From: Rhizobiaceae bacterium
GTDB taxonomy: Bacteria > Pseudomonadota > Alphaproteobacteria > Rhizobiales > Rhizobiaceae
DNA length: 64,000 nt
Reading direction: 5' to 3'
Assembly: GCA_017640615.1 (NCBI GenBank)
Contig: JAEPQK010000007.1
Span: 40,407 to 104,406 of the forward strand
The notes under the pieces were generated by a model that saw only the letters and a list, made by a program, of their open reading frames with translations, had not been told where the DNA came from and made no database searches. The position numbers and the translations under genes were made by a program. Of this stretch, positions 42,905-54,069 are shown piece after piece. How positions within the stretch are numbered: position 1 is the first letter of the stretch; each line of letters opens with the position of its first letter.

Positions 42905-42939
42905 GCGCAGGTGAGAAGCAGTCTGCTGCTCACCTGCGC
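42905..42939. terminator. Stem-loop terminator between the M19 and guaA genes
   Basis: GCGCAGGTGAG at 42905-42915 pairs perfectly over 11 bases with 42929-42939 around a 13-base loop. It lies between two convergent genes (ends at 42862 and 43019). No long T-run follows, so it may be a Rho-assisted or processing hairpin. Confidence 0.6.
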
Positions 42940-43018
42940 TAAGGCACCGCCTATGGCGACATTGTGCCCGGTTTCCGGCCGGTCATGTTGCGGTGCTATT
43001 GACAGCCGTAGGTCGCTC

Positions 43019-44572
43019 TCACTCCCACTCGATCGTACCTGGGGGTTTCGAGGTCACGTCGTAGACAACGCGGTTAATACCCTGCACCTCGTTGATGATG
43101 CGGGTGGCGGCCGCCCCCAGGAATTCCATGTCGTAGTGGTAGAAATCCGCCGTCATGCCGTCGACCGAGGTGACGGCGCGCAGCGCGCAGACATATTCAT
43201 AAGTGCGTCCGTCGCCCATCACACCGACAGTCTGCACAGGCAGGAGCACCGCGAATGCCTGCCAGATCGCGTCGTAGAGGCCGGCTTTCCTGATCTCATC
43301 CAGATAGATCGCATCCGCCTCGCGAAGTATGTCAAGCTTCTCGCGCGTTACGCCGCCGGGGCAGCGGATTGCTAGGCCGGGACCGGGGAACGGATGACGG
43401 CCGATGAAGTGATCCGGCAGGCCGAGTTCCGCGCCGAGCGCCCGCACCTCATCTTTGAAGAGTTCGCGCAGCGGCTCCACCAGCTTCATGTTCATGCGTT
43501 CGGGCAGGCCGCCGACGTTGTGGTGCGACTTGATGGTGACGGAAGGCCCGCCCGAAAACGAAACGCTTTCGATGACATCGGGATAAAGCGTGCCTTGCGC
43601 CAGGAAGTCCGCGCCGCCGAGCTTCTTCGCTTCTTCCTCGAAAACCTCGATGAAGAGCCGGCCGATCGTCTTGCGCTTGGTTTCAGGGTCGGCCTCGCCC
43701 TCCAGCGCGCCGACGAAACGGTCTGAGGCATCCACCATGATCAGGGACAGATTGTAGTGCTCGCGGAACATGGCGACGACATCGGCCGCCTCGTTTTTCC
43801 GCATCAGACCATGGTCGACAAGAATACAGGTGAGCTGGTCGCCCACCGCTTCGTGTATGAGAAGCGCTGCGACGGAGGAATCCACACCGCCCGACAATGC
43901 GCAGATGACCTTGCCGTCGCCCACCTGCTCGCGGATCTGCTCGATAGCGCGCTCGCGATAGGCGGCCATCGTCCAGTTGCCGTCGATGCCGGCGATGTTG
44001 TGCACGAAGTTGGCAAGGAGCTTCGCGCCGTCCGGCGTGTGCACCACCTCGGGGTGGAACTGCACGGCGTAATATTTGCGTTCTTCGTCGGCGATCGCGG
44101 CGAAGGGTGCACCGGTCGACGTGCCGACCACGCGGAAGCCCGGCGGCAGCGCCGTCACCCGGTCGCCATGGCTCATCCAGACCTGATGGCGCGTGCCCTT
44201 GGCCCAGACATCTTCGAACAGCGCGCAATCGTCGGCGATATCCAGAAAGGCGCGGCCGAATTCGCGGTGATGACCGCCCTCGACCTTGCCGCCAAGCTGG
44301 GCGCAGATCGCCTGCTCGCCATAACAGATGCCAAGCACGGGAACGCCGGAGGAAAAGACGATATCCGGTGCGCGCGGCGATCCGATATCCACAGTCGAGG
44401 CCGGGCCGCCGGACAGGATGACCGCGCGAGGCTCGATCCTGTGAAATGCCGCTTCGGCGCTCTGGAAAGGAACGATCTCGGAATGGACGCCCGCTTCGCG
44501 CACCCGGCGCGCAATCAGCTGGGTGACCTGGCTGCCGAAATCGACGATGAGGACGGTGTCTGTGGTGCTCAT
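43019..44572 (-). CDS. guaA: GMP synthase (glutamine-hydrolysing)
   Basis: 517-residue GMP synthase, which converts XMP, ATP and glutamine into GMP in the cytoplasm; final step of GMP synthesis. The N-terminal class I glutamine amidotransferase has nucleophile Cys83 (GICYGEQ) and the His-x-Glu in QFHPEV. The central ATP pyrophosphatase loop SGGVDSS is near residue 228. The C-terminal dimerisation domain ends with the conserved '[17 protein letters not shown]', complete to the last residue. guaB, the preceding enzyme, lies at 55851-57347. Confidence 0.98.
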   Translation of the reverse strand: MSTTDTVLIVDFGSQVTQLIARRVREAGVHSEIVPFQSAEAAFHRIEPRAVILSGGPASTVDIGSPRAPDIVFSSGVPVLGICYGEQAICAQLGGKVEGGHHREFGRAFLDIADDCALFEDVWAKGTRHQVWMSHGDRVTALPPGFRVVGTSTGAPFAAIADEERKYYAVQFHPEVVHTPDGAKLLANFVHNIAGIDGNWTMAAYRERAIEQIREQVGDGKVICALSGGVDSSVAALLIHEAVGDQLTCILVDHGLMRKNEAADVVAMFREHYNLSLIMVDASDRFVGALEGEADPETKRKTIGRLFIEVFEEEAKKLGGADFLAQGTLYPDVIESVSFSGGPSVTIKSHHNVGGLPERMNMKLVEPLRELFKDEVRALGAELGLPDHFIGRHPFPGPGLAIRCPGGVTREKLDILREADAIYLDEIRKAGLYDAIWQAFAVLLPVQTVGVMGDGRTYEYVCALRAVTSVDGMTADFYHYDMEFLGAAATRIINEVQGINRVVYDVTSKPPGTIEWE

Positions 44573-44630
44573 GGCGAGGCTCTAGAGAAAGATGCGATTC
44601 GGCGCAATGGCGGCACATCGCCGCTTGCCG

Positions 44631-45101
44631 TCACTCCACGCCTTTGGCCTCCTCGGTCATCGTTCTCAGCGCCAGCATCAGCACCTCGAATGCCTCAGTA
44701 CCGAGGAGGCTGCGGTATTCGGCCTCGATTTCGCGCTTGATGCGGTCGGCGTCGCGCATGGCACGCAAACCTGCTGCCGTATGGCGCACGATGCGCGAGC
44801 GGCTGTCCTTAGGATCGGCCACGCGCTCCAGAATGCCCTCGCCCTGCAACCCGTCGATGAGCTGCTGCACGGCCTGTTTGGAAGTGCCCATGCGCGCAAT
44901 GACGACCGATTGCGGCGTGCCGCTACGGGCAATGTGACCGAGCAGGTTTGCCCGGGCGTCGGTGAACCAGTCATGGCCGGCCCCGCGCATCGCCTCGACA
45001 AATCGCGCCTGCCACTGACGGTTCGCCAGCCAGAGGCGCCAGCCGAGATGATCCGGCAATGTGTCTTCGTTTTTCGTCAAGTTACTTGACCGTAAGCGCA
45101 A
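44631..45101 (-). CDS. MarR-family transcriptional regulator
   Basis: Winged-helix regulator of up to 156 residues ('MGTSKQAVQQLIDGLQGEGILERVADPKDSRSRIVRHTAAG' pattern, with the wing DPKDSRSR). No ATG lies near the N-terminus: in-frame TTG codons occur at 45101, 45080 and 45059, and the first conserved residues begin after the last of these. The perfect 15-base inverted repeat at 45076-45090 overlaps the codons after the first TTG, so initiation at 45080 or 45059 is more likely and the site would then autoregulate. A second copy at 45111-45125 precedes the divergent small gene. Confidence 0.85.
   Translation of the reverse strand: MRLRSSNLTKNEDTLPDHLGWRLWLANRQWQARFVEAMRGAGHDWFTDARANLLGHIARSGTPQSVVIARMGTSKQAVQQLIDGLQGEGILERVADPKDSRSRIVRHTAAGLRAMRDADRIKREIEAEYRSLLGTEAFEVLMLALRTMTEEAKGVE
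45076..45090. promoter_or_regulatory. MarR operator, copy 1
   Basis: GTCAAG-TTA-CTTGAC is a perfect 6-bp inverted repeat with a 3-base centre, overlapping the start region of the marR-like gene. An identical half-site pair occurs 35 bases away. Spacing and symmetry fit a MarR dimer; autoregulation is inferred. Confidence 0.75.
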
Positions 45102-45110
45102 ACCGATTTA

Positions 45111-45125
45111 GTCAAGATACTTGAC
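45111..45125. promoter_or_regulatory. MarR operator, copy 2
   Basis: GTCAAG-ATA-CTTGAC, the same inverted repeat with one centre base changed, 35 bases from copy 1. Its TTGAC part also resembles a -35 element for the divergent small gene at 45168. Repressor bound here would block transcription of that gene. Confidence 0.75.
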
Positions 45126-45167
45126 GAATCCGGTTCTGTCGAACATCGAAACCCGCAGGAGACTACG

Positions 45168-45488
45168 ATGAAAATTCTGGAAGGAGATACCCTTGAGGCC
45201 ATGATGCCGGGCACCACCCACAGGCTGGATATGGGCGGCGTGGAAGCGATCATCTACTATGAGGACGCGACACGCGCGCATATGCTGCTTCCCGACGGCA
45301 AGCGCTATTCAGGCGACTGGCGGCTGCACGATAATGGCTATTCGGTTGACTGGACAAACGGTCCGAGTGCGCGCTGGAAACTCGGGCATACCGAGGATGG
45401 CATTCACTATATCGACGCGGAGGGTACGCAGCGCGCCAGGTTAACTGGCATCGATTATTCCAACGCTGCCGGTTTGCCTAAAGCCTGA
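45168..45488 (+). CDS. Small uncharacterised protein, probable MarR target
   Basis: 106-residue soluble protein that I do not recognise. It has no signal peptide or transmembrane segment. It contains repeated short beta-like stretches rich in Gly, Asp and aromatic residues (for example YYEDATRAHMLLPDGKRYSG and WRLHDNGYSVDW), suggesting a small all-beta domain that may bind a ligand. The start ATG at 45168 follows GGAG about 7 bases earlier. It is divergent from a MarR regulator with two perfect operators in between, so its expression is probably induced by that regulator's ligand. The last 11 bases overlap the convergent nucleosidase gene. Confidence 0.8.
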   Translation: MKILEGDTLEAMMPGTTHRLDMGGVEAIIYYEDATRAHMLLPDGKRYSGDWRLHDNGYSVDWTNGPSARWKLGHTEDGIHYIDAEGTQRARLTGIDYSNAAGLPKA

Positions 45489-46116
45489 TTGCGCCATCCG
45501 CGATTGCAGCCTCTAGCTGGCCGACGGCATCGGCCAGCTTTTCGTCAATGACGTGGAGATACTCCGTCCAGTCGCTGACCTGGGCGAGCTCTGCCGCACC
45601 GTCCGAGATGCCGCGCAGAGCGACCAGGGAAACATCGTAGCGCTGGCAGGCGCGCAGCACGGCGAAGGTCTCCATGTCGACCATGTCTGCATCGATCGCA
45701 TCATATGCTGGGCCCGAGACGATGTTCGCACCTGTCGATAGCGTTGCCTCTGCAATGCCTGGAATGCGCAACGGCAATTCGACTACCGGCGGCAGGTCGA
45801 GAAAGGGCGTCACGCCTTTCGGAAAGCCGAGTGCTGAGGCATCCATATCGCGGTAGGACACTGAAATTGCCTGGTAGATGCCGGTTTGCTGAAGCGTGCG
45901 GCTGCCGGCCGAACCAAGCGAAACGACCAAGTCCGGCAGGCCGTCAGATGCGTGCAGTTCGGCCAGTTTCGCGCTCAGACTGACAGCGGCCTCGACCGGT
46001 CCGACACCCGTCATCAACGGAACGAAGAGCTCCCTCAGTCTGGGGCCATATTCGGCATCGGCCGCCATGACGAACAGCAACTGCTTGCCGCCGACAGGGG
46101 TCAAAGCATAACTCAT
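45478..46116 (-). CDS. 5'-methylthioadenosine/S-adenosylhomocysteine nucleosidase-like protein
   Basis: 212-residue purine-nucleosidase-family protein that would cleave methylthioadenosine or S-adenosylhomocysteine to adenine. Family features are visible: an early acidic residue in 'MAADAEYGP', 'LVVSLGSAGSRT', 'DMDASALGFPKG', the ribose-binding 'VDMETFAV' and the catalytic Asp in 'GISDGAAE'. It is slightly short for the family (E. coli enzyme 232 residues). Its start overlaps the stop of the thioesterase gene (ATGA), and its 3' end overlaps the convergent small gene by 11 bases. Confidence 0.88.
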   Translation of the reverse strand: MSYALTPVGGKQLLFVMAADAEYGPRLRELFVPLMTGVGPVEAAVSLSAKLAELHASDGLPDLVVSLGSAGSRTLQQTGIYQAISVSYRDMDASALGFPKGVTPFLDLPPVVELPLRIPGIAEATLSTGANIVSGPAYDAIDADMVDMETFAVLRACQRYDVSLVALRGISDGAAELAQVSDWTEYLHVIDEKLADAVGQLEAAIADGAIRL

Positions 46117-46577
46117 CCAGAAAGGCCTTGCCGATCGCGCACGGTCATGATCGTGCCGGTCATGGTGGCAAAAAGCTTGGCGTCGCCATCCGCGCCGAAG
46201 GCATAGGCCTGACCGTCGGCGACGATGATGGTACGGCCGGGCTTGGTAACGTTGCCGCGGAAGAGAAAGCGCTCGCCCTTACCTGGCGCCAGAAGATTGA
46301 CCTTGAACTCGATCGTCAGCACCGCGGCGTTCGCCGGCATCAGCGAGAACGCGGCATAACCGCAGGCCGAATCCAGCGCTGTCGAAACAATGCCGGCGTG
46401 CAGAAAACCGTGCTGCTGAGTGAAGGCGGCATCGAACGGCATTTCGATCTCGACGATGCCCGGCGTGACCCGCGTCAGCTCTGCGTTAAGTGTCGCCATC
46501 ACCTTCTGGCGCGCGAAACTGTCACGCACGCGCGTGTCGAAATCGGCGTCGGCCACGGAAAAACCCTGCAATGCCAT
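46113..46577 (-). CDS. PaaI-family hotdog-fold thioesterase
   Basis: 154-residue hotdog-fold protein of the PaaI/YbgC-like thioesterase group. The central helix segment 'QHGFLHAGIVSTALDSACGYAA' near residues 55-76 has the family's catalytic-loop pattern (HGG/HAG followed by an acidic residue in the helix). These enzymes hydrolyse acyl-CoA thioesters, often aromatic ones. The gene is coupled to the nucleosidase gene by an ATGA overlap, which is unusual functionally and probably reflects only co-expression. Confidence 0.87.
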   Translation of the reverse strand: MALQGFSVADADFDTRVRDSFARQKVMATLNAELTRVTPGIVEIEMPFDAAFTQQHGFLHAGIVSTALDSACGYAAFSLMPANAAVLTIEFKVNLLAPGKGERFLFRGNVTKPGRTIIVADGQAYAFGADGDAKLFATMTGTIMTVRDRQGLSG

Positions 46578-46652
46578 GCATATCCCTCTCTTCCGGAGTT
46601 ATGGCAAAGCCCGGTTTCGCGCGCAACGCTCAATTGTGCAGCGCAACAGAAC

Positions 46653-47105
46653 TCAGTTGAGAAGAACGATGGCGGTGTTCAACACCGCCGCAAATGCGAC
46701 CCAGGCGAGATAGGGAAGAAACAGCAACGCGGCGGTACGGCCTTCCCGCCAGGCACTGGCGATAAAGCCGACGATTACCACCAGCAGCGCGACGATGATG
46801 ATAAGCGCGATACGCGGCAGCTGCGCGGCAAAGAAGACAGGCGACCAGCTGAAATTGAGCGCAAGTTGCATAACCCAAAGCGCAATCGGCGCACCCATCG
46901 AGTTCGCGCGCCAGACGCGCCAGCCGGCGATTGCGATCAGAATATAGAGCGCTGTCCAGACCGGTCCGAAGATCCAGTTCGGCGGATTGAAGGATGGTTT
47001 GGCAAGGCCTTGATACCATTCGCCCGGAATGGTCGCGGTGCCAATCAGCGTGCCGCCCAGAACCACACCGACGATGAAAAGGCTCAGAGAGAGGTAGCGG
47101 GTCAT
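46653..47105 (-). CDS. tspO: TspO/MBR family tryptophan-rich sensory protein
   Basis: 150-residue membrane protein with five predicted helices and many tryptophans ('PSFNPPNWIFGPVWTALYILIAIAGWRVW', 'LNFSWSPVFF', 'YLAWVAFAAVLN'), the TspO/peripheral benzodiazepine receptor signature. In alphaproteobacteria TspO binds porphyrins and influences tetrapyrrole and stress responses. The start overlaps the rsmB stop by 4 bases, so the pair is co-transcribed. Confidence 0.93.
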   Translation of the reverse strand: MTRYLSLSLFIVGVVLGGTLIGTATIPGEWYQGLAKPSFNPPNWIFGPVWTALYILIAIAGWRVWRANSMGAPIALWVMQLALNFSWSPVFFAAQLPRIALIIIVALLVVIVGFIASAWREGRTAALLFLPYLAWVAFAAVLNTAIVLLN

Positions 47106-48397
47106 TCCCCGAATTTCCGTTTCAGCATCGCGACGTAGAAGCCGTCGGTATCGCTGGAATGCGGCGTCAATCGTACACCGCCCGCCTTGTCGGTCAGTTG
47201 TGGCAAAGGCGAGCCCGGCAGCGCGGCCTGCCAGGCGGAAGATGCATCCGCGACCTCGAAATCCCCCTGGCGTGCACGGAACGCTACAATCTGGTCGCCG
47301 TTTTCCTCATCGAACACGGAGCAAGTAACGTAAACCAGTGTGCCGCCCGGCCGCACGAAACCGCATGCGTCATCCAGGATCGCCGACTGCTCGGCCATGC
47401 GCTGTTCGAGCTGCCTGTCGGTGAGGCGCCATTTCGCGTCCGGTCGCCTCCGCCACGTGCCCGACCCCGTGCACGGCGCATCTACCAGCACGATGTCCAT
47501 TTTTCCCATGAGAGGCTCAAGTGCGGCGCGATCCGGGGTTGCCTGCACATTGCGGCTGCCGGCGCGTTTCAGGCGCTCGAAGATCGGGGCAAGACGCGGC
47601 TTTTCGGCATCGAATGCGTGTATCTGGCCGGTGTTTTCCATCGCCGCCGACATGGCGAGCGTCTTGCCGCCTGCGCCGGCGCAGAAATCGAGCACGTTCA
47701 TACCGGGGGCAGCGCCACTCAGCAGAGCGGCGATCTGCGAGCCCTCATCCTGGACCTCGAACCAACCCTTTTGGAAGGCTGGTTCCGCCTGCACGTTGGG
47801 ATGCCGCCCTGCCCCATCGACCGGTGGGATGCGAATGCAAGCGGGCGAGTGTCGGCCAGCTTGCGCGCGCTGCTTGGCGAAGAGGCGCAGCAGCTTCTCG
47901 CGATCCGATTTGAGCGTGTTTACCCGCAAATCGAGCGGGGGCCGATTTGCGAGCGCCGCTGCCTCGTCTGCCCAGCTTGCGCCAAAGGCTGCCTCCAGCT
48001 GCGGACGGCACCAGTCAGGACTGTCTGCGCGGACCTCGTCCGGCATCGCCTCAGCGCCGCGCTCTTCAGCGAGCGCACACTCGTCGGACGAGAGTGGTTC
48101 AGGCGCGAAGCGGTCGCCATCCATAGCGACGTTCAGGCTGTCCGTTGTCTCTCGGCATTCCAACAACACCGCGCCAAAGGCCAGATGCCGTGGCGCGTCG
48201 CTGTCAAACAGCCAGCCGGCGGAACGTTTGCGGCGCAGGGCGTCATACACGATGTTGCCGATTGCGGCGCGATCACCGGAGCCCGCAAAGCGATGGGAGA
48301 GGCCCCAATCCTTGAGCGCTTCCGCTGCGGGGCGATATCGCGTTTCGATATCCGCCAGAATTTCGATGGCTGCCGCCAGCCTGCCGCCGAGACGCAT
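47102..48397 (-). CDS. RsmB/NOP family class I SAM-dependent RNA m5C methyltransferase
   Basis: 431-residue RNA cytosine-C5 methyltransferase related to RsmB (16S rRNA C967). The N-terminal part is a helical RNA-binding region; the catalytic domain has the SAM motif 'VLDFCAGAGGKTLA' near residue 237, Cys309 in VDAPCTGSGTWRR (motif IV) and nucleophile Cys359 in VTCSVFDEEN (motif VI). It ends overlapping tspO. Closely related subfamilies differ in target, so the exact rRNA position is inferred rather than seen. Confidence 0.93.
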   Translation of the reverse strand: MRLGGRLAAAIEILADIETRYRPAAEALKDWGLSHRFAGSGDRAAIGNIVYDALRRKRSAGWLFDSDAPRHLAFGAVLLECRETTDSLNVAMDGDRFAPEPLSSDECALAEERGAEAMPDEVRADSPDWCRPQLEAAFGASWADEAAALANRPPLDLRVNTLKSDREKLLRLFAKQRAQAGRHSPACIRIPPVDGAGRHPNVQAEPAFQKGWFEVQDEGSQIAALLSGAAPGMNVLDFCAGAGGKTLAMSAAMENTGQIHAFDAEKPRLAPIFERLKRAGSRNVQATPDRAALEPLMGKMDIVLVDAPCTGSGTWRRRPDAKWRLTDRQLEQRMAEQSAILDDACGFVRPGGTLVYVTCSVFDEENGDQIVAFRARQGDFEVADASSAWQAALPGSPLPQLTDKAGGVRLTPHSSDTDGFYVAMLKRKFGE

Positions 48398-48422
48398 GAT
48401 GACCTTCCTGTATGCCGGTTGA

Positions 48423-48452
48423 CCCGAGTGGCGGAGTGCCTATCCGCCCGGG
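48423..48452 (-). terminator. Possible stem-loop after the hydrolase pseudogene
   Basis: GGCGGA at 48430-48435 pairs with TCCGCC at 48443-48448, extended by CCCG/CGGG (48423-48426 and 48449-48452) across a 3-base bulge. It lies downstream of the minus-strand hydrolase frame and just upstream of rsmB. There is no T-run. A weak terminator or a leader structure of rsmB are both possible. Confidence 0.35.
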
Positions 48453-48474
48453 CGCGAACACGCAAGTTCGATCG

Positions 48475-49650
48475 TCATTTGCTGAGGCTGAGAAATCTCT
48501 CTACTTCATTCAGAGCGGCGCCCCAAGCGGGTTCCTGCGGCAGGACCAGGTGGTTGGCGCTTTCGATAACCGACAAACGAGCGTCATTGATGCGTGCGGC
48601 AACGTAACATGCCTCGGAAAGCGGAACGACGGCGTCGCGAGCTGAGTGAATTAACAAGGTTGGCGCGTGTACAGATCCCAAGGCGTTTGACACGTCGATG
48701 TCGTTGACTGTGACACACAGTTTTGCGGCGGTTTCAGGAGTTGTGGATACTCTTTGCATTTCGATCCACCAGCGCACCTGTTCGTCCGACGCCTCAGGCA
48801 GAAAAAGCGACGAAAACATCCTTCGAAATGCAGGATGATCCGCTCCCCAACCTTCGCGCAATAGATTTACGAAAGCGTCGGCAAAGGCGATGTCAGTATG
48901 GTCGCCCCGCCGATTGCGACCTCGCGCAAATCCACCCCACAGCACAAGGCGATCAACTCGTTCCGGGTGCCGCGCAGCAAAATCAATCGCCAGCGCGGCG
49001 CCTTGAGAAATTCCCAACAACGAGACGGACTTGTGGCCAGTCGCATCAACGACCGCCTCAAGATCCCGGGTCAGCGCTTCGAATGACAGGTCGGTTACGG
49101 CTCTCTCCGAGAGCCCTGCCCCACGCTGATCATACCAAATAAGTTCGTGCCGATCCGCAAGGCGATGGAGGATGTCGCCGAAAACCGGGCTCGTCCAGTC
49201 ATGCTGTTGGTGGTTGACCCAACTTGCAGTCTTGATTAGCGGCGTTCCGGCGCCGGCGCGCGAATATGCAATGCCCACGCCGTCCGAAGCCCGGCAAATG
49301 TCTAATGTCGGCGCTGTCGCCGACATTGGACGACCGACCGTTGTGACATCGGCGACGAAGCGCACACCGCGCCGCGCGAATGTCTTGATGATCCTTTGCT
49401 TCGAACCGGAATCGTCAACTGCTCGACGGGCAGCACTGAGGCCAGCTGCGATTGCTGCCTCCGAGACAATGCGGCCGTTCTAGATGCTCCTAACAAGATC
49501 TTCGCGGGAAACGACGTGATCGCGGTTCTCGATCAGAAAAAGGAGAATGCGAAGAACCTGAGGCTCTACCGGACGAACCCGGCCGTCCACTCGCAGTTCC
49601 TGCGCGCTTGCATCAATCAGACAATCTGCAAATTCATATTTCACGCGCAC
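48475..49650 (-). pseudogene. Winged-helix/alpha-beta hydrolase regulator gene interrupted by an in-frame TAG
   Basis: Read continuously from GTG 49650 (or GTG 49644), the minus strand encodes an OmpR/ToxR-type winged-helix domain joined to an alpha/beta hydrolase, with one in-frame amber codon at 49482-49480. It falls in 'LVRSI*NGRIVSE', where the family has Trp (SIWNGRIVSE), so TGG has become TAG. Everything after the stop stays in frame: 'RIIKTFARRGVRFVAD' ends the winged helix, and the hydrolase has nucleophile Ser in GISQG, Asp in SARDAVV and His in SANHLVL. The hydrolase part alone could be made from ATG 49365 or 49323. A recent nonsense mutation, a sequencing error or suppression could explain it. 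Confidence 0.82.
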
Positions 49651-49779
49651 AAGCCGATATTCAGAAAATCATCAGGAAAAGATCAGGATTTCCTCAAGCG
49701 GGCAAGCTCACTGGCGTTCAGCATGGCTTCGCACCGGCAAGCCTGCTTGAGGCCGGCGTCCTGATTGAGGGAGATTCAC

Positions 49780-50583
49780 ATGGATACGAAACCCAACTTC
49801 ACAGCCATCAAGGAGAAGCAGCAAGCGACGTGGGCGTCGGGCGACTATGCCAAGATTGGCACGTTGCTCCAGATCGTTGGCGAGACAATTTGCGAAGCAG
49901 TCGACCTCAGGGCCGGCGAAAGTGTTCTCGACGTAGCGGCCGGCAATGGAAACGCGTCGCTAGCCGCTGCGCGACGGTTCGCGTCGGTGACATCAACCGA
50001 CTATGTGGACGCACTGCTGGAATGCGGACGCAACCGCGCTGCGGCAGAAGGATACGAGATCACCTTTGCCAACTCCGACGCCGAAGCGTTGACCTTCGCT
50101 GACGAGAGCTTTGACGTCGCATTGTCGACCTTTGGGGTGATGTTCGCCCCGGACCAACAATCGGCCGCAAGAGAAATGGCCAGGGTGGTTCGCAAAGGGG
50201 GGCGAATCGGTCTCGCCTGCTGGACGCCAGCCGGCTTCATTGGTCAGCTCTTCAGGATAATCGGCAATTATGCGCCTCCCCCAACCGGGCTACTGTCACC
50301 AGCACTTTGGGGAACGGAGGAACGGTTGTGCGAGTTGTTTCCCGGGATGCAAATCGAGACGAGCCTGAAGAATTTTACCTTCCGCTTTCGTTCACCTGAG
50401 CACTGGGTGGATGTATTTCAGAAGTGGTACGGACCCACGCACAAGCTGTTTGCATCGCTCGACGCGGACGGGCAGCGCGAATTGCGTGGCGATATCCTGC
50501 AATTGCTCAACGGCCTAAACCGAGGCGGCGACACACTCGTTGTCGATGGCGAGTATCTTGAAGCCGTGATCCGCAAAAGCTGA
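49780..50583 (+). CDS. Class I SAM-dependent methyltransferase
   Basis: 267-residue methyltransferase of the UbiE/Methyltransf_11/25 type. The SAM-binding motif I 'VLDVAAGNGNASLAAAR' is near residue 49, the post-I acidic residue is in 'VTSTDYVD', and 'FDVALSTFGVMFAPD' and 'VVRKGGRIGLACWTP' form the later motifs. GAGGGAGA at 49767-49774 precedes the ATG at 49780. It is divergent from the interrupted winged-helix hydrolase gene, so it may have been its target. The acceptor molecule is unknown. Confidence 0.87.
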   Translation: MDTKPNFTAIKEKQQATWASGDYAKIGTLLQIVGETICEAVDLRAGESVLDVAAGNGNASLAAARRFASVTSTDYVDALLECGRNRAAAEGYEITFANSDAEALTFADESFDVALSTFGVMFAPDQQSAAREMARVVRKGGRIGLACWTPAGFIGQLFRIIGNYAPPPTGLLSPALWGTEERLCELFPGMQIETSLKNFTFRFRSPEHWVDVFQKWYGPTHKLFASLDADGQRELRGDILQLLNGLNRGGDTLVVDGEYLEAVIRKS

Positions 50584-50590
50584 TTGAAGC

Positions 50591-50625
50591 AACCAAGGAC
50601 CCACCCCTGCAGCGGGTCCTTGGTT
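50591..50625. terminator. Bidirectional stem-loop terminator
   Basis: AACCAAGGACCC at 50591-50602 pairs perfectly over 12 bases with GGGTCCTTGGTT at 50614-50625 around an 11-base loop. It lies between the convergent methyltransferase (ends 50583) and katG (ends 50646) genes. Confidence 0.8.
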
Positions 50626-50645
50626 CGAAAAATGGTCGGATCAAA

Positions 50646-52886
<2,241 letters not shown>

Positions 52887-53039
52887 TCACCGCCGACGCT
52901 CGAACGAAAGCGCCGTGACGGCCATATGTCGTGCACCTCAGGGCCCGTTCTCCGCGCACGGGAAGAAGCCCAGACACCGCACCACATGGCTGCGGGAAAC
53001 TGGAATGATTCAAAATTAGATGGCGGCGGCGATAAATTC

Positions 53040-53051
53040 AAATTGCAATTT
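53040..53051. promoter_or_regulatory. AT-rich palindrome in the katG-oxyR intergenic region
   Basis: AAATTGCAATTT is a perfect 12-base palindrome 25 bases before the oxyR start, in a locally AT-rich stretch. It fits the place of an OxyR autoregulatory site, but I cannot match it to the extended four-part OxyR consensus. The rest of the 217-base region shows no other clear signal. Confidence 0.35.
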
Positions 53052-53076
53052 CTGTTTCTACCCATAATTTGTACTT

Positions 53077-54069
53077 ATGATCAGTTTCACGATCCGCCAG
53101 ATGGAATATTTCGAAGCGCTGGCGCAGGTCGGGCACTTCGGCAGAGCCGCCGCGCAGGTGGGCGTTACCCAGCCTGCCCTGTCCGCGCAGATCGCGGAAA
53201 TGGAGCAACGGCTGCAGTGCCGGCTATTCGAGCGCGGCGGGCGCCATGTGCGACTAACGGAGAGCGGCCGACAGTTGCAGCCGCGGATCGAAAAACTGCT
53301 TAATGACCTGCGCGATCTGGGCAGCGTTGCCCAGCGCGGGCGCAGCGCCATGCACGGGCAATTTCGGCTGGGCATTATCCCGACAGTCGCGCCCTATCTG
53401 CTGCCGCGGCTGCTGCCGGAGCTGCGCGCACACTATCCGGGGCTTCAGGTCGAGCTCCGCGAAGCGATCACCGGCACATTGAAGGAAGAAACGGTCAGCG
53501 GGCGGCTCGATGGCTTTGTCGCCGCGCTGCCGATCGAGCATCCCCGACTGATGTGGGAAGAGGTTTTCACCGACCGCTTTCTGCTCGCAGTACCGAAAGA
53601 CGATCCCGCATTCGCCTCACCGCCCGTGCAGACCGAAAGCCCTGCGCTTGAGCGGCTGATGCTCCTCGAGGACGGCCATTGCATGCGCGAGCAAGCGCTA
53701 GCCGTGTGCGGCAAGGTGCGGCCGGTCGCAATGGCAAACTACAGCGCAACCAGCCTGACCACTTTGCTTCACATGGTGGCGCATGGGCACGGCGTGACGC
53801 TGATACCGGAAATTGCCGCCAATGCGGACAAGGCAGTGTCGGACCTCAAGGTCGTTCCGTTCGCGGAACCCGCTCCGATGCGGCGCATCTGTCTCGTCTG
53901 GCGCGTCAACAGTTCGCGGCAGGACGAATGCCGCATGCTGGCCGAAATCGTACGCGGGATCACAGGATCACGGCGCGCGGAGAAGCGCCACGACCAGGCC
54001 GACCCACATGCCGGCGAGCACCAGATAGCCGAGCGTGAAGATCGGCCGGCGGTACCGGATGCGGTTTGA
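53077..54069 (+). CDS. oxyR: LysR-family peroxide sensor, OxyR
   Basis: 330-residue LysR-type regulator. The N-terminal helix-turn-helix is typical ('MEYFEALAQVGHFGRAAAQVGVTQPALSAQIAEMEQRL' pattern), and the redox cysteine pair C202 and C211 stands in LLEDGHCMREQALAVCGK, as in E. coli OxyR C199/C208. Peroxide-driven disulfide formation should activate katG, divergently transcribed next to it. The protein is about 25 residues longer than usual: the last 34 codons (from 53968) overlap the convergent MAPEG gene and look like a run-on tail (RHDQADPHAGEHQIAE), not conserved OxyR sequence. Confidence 0.94.
   Translation: MISFTIRQMEYFEALAQVGHFGRAAAQVGVTQPALSAQIAEMEQRLQCRLFERGGRHVRLTESGRQLQPRIEKLLNDLRDLGSVAQRGRSAMHGQFRLGIIPTVAPYLLPRLLPELRAHYPGLQVELREAITGTLKEETVSGRLDGFVAALPIEHPRLMWEEVFTDRFLLAVPKDDPAFASPPVQTESPALERLMLLEDGHCMREQALAVCGKVRPVAMANYSATSLTTLLHMVAHGHGVTLIPEIAANADKAVSDLKVVPFAEPAPMRRICLVWRVNSSRQDECRMLAEIVRGITGSRRAEKRHDQADPHAGEHQIAEREDRPAVPDAV

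Noticed and set aside
48420..48475. tRNA-like sequence near GTGGCGGAG and TTCGATC
   Set aside because: The pieces do not fold into a cloverleaf with acceptor and T stems; only a short hairpin is supported.
47159..48607. 482-codon plus-strand frame opposite rsmB
   Set aside because: It runs antisense through rsmB and into the hydrolase pseudogene, and lacks any family pattern.
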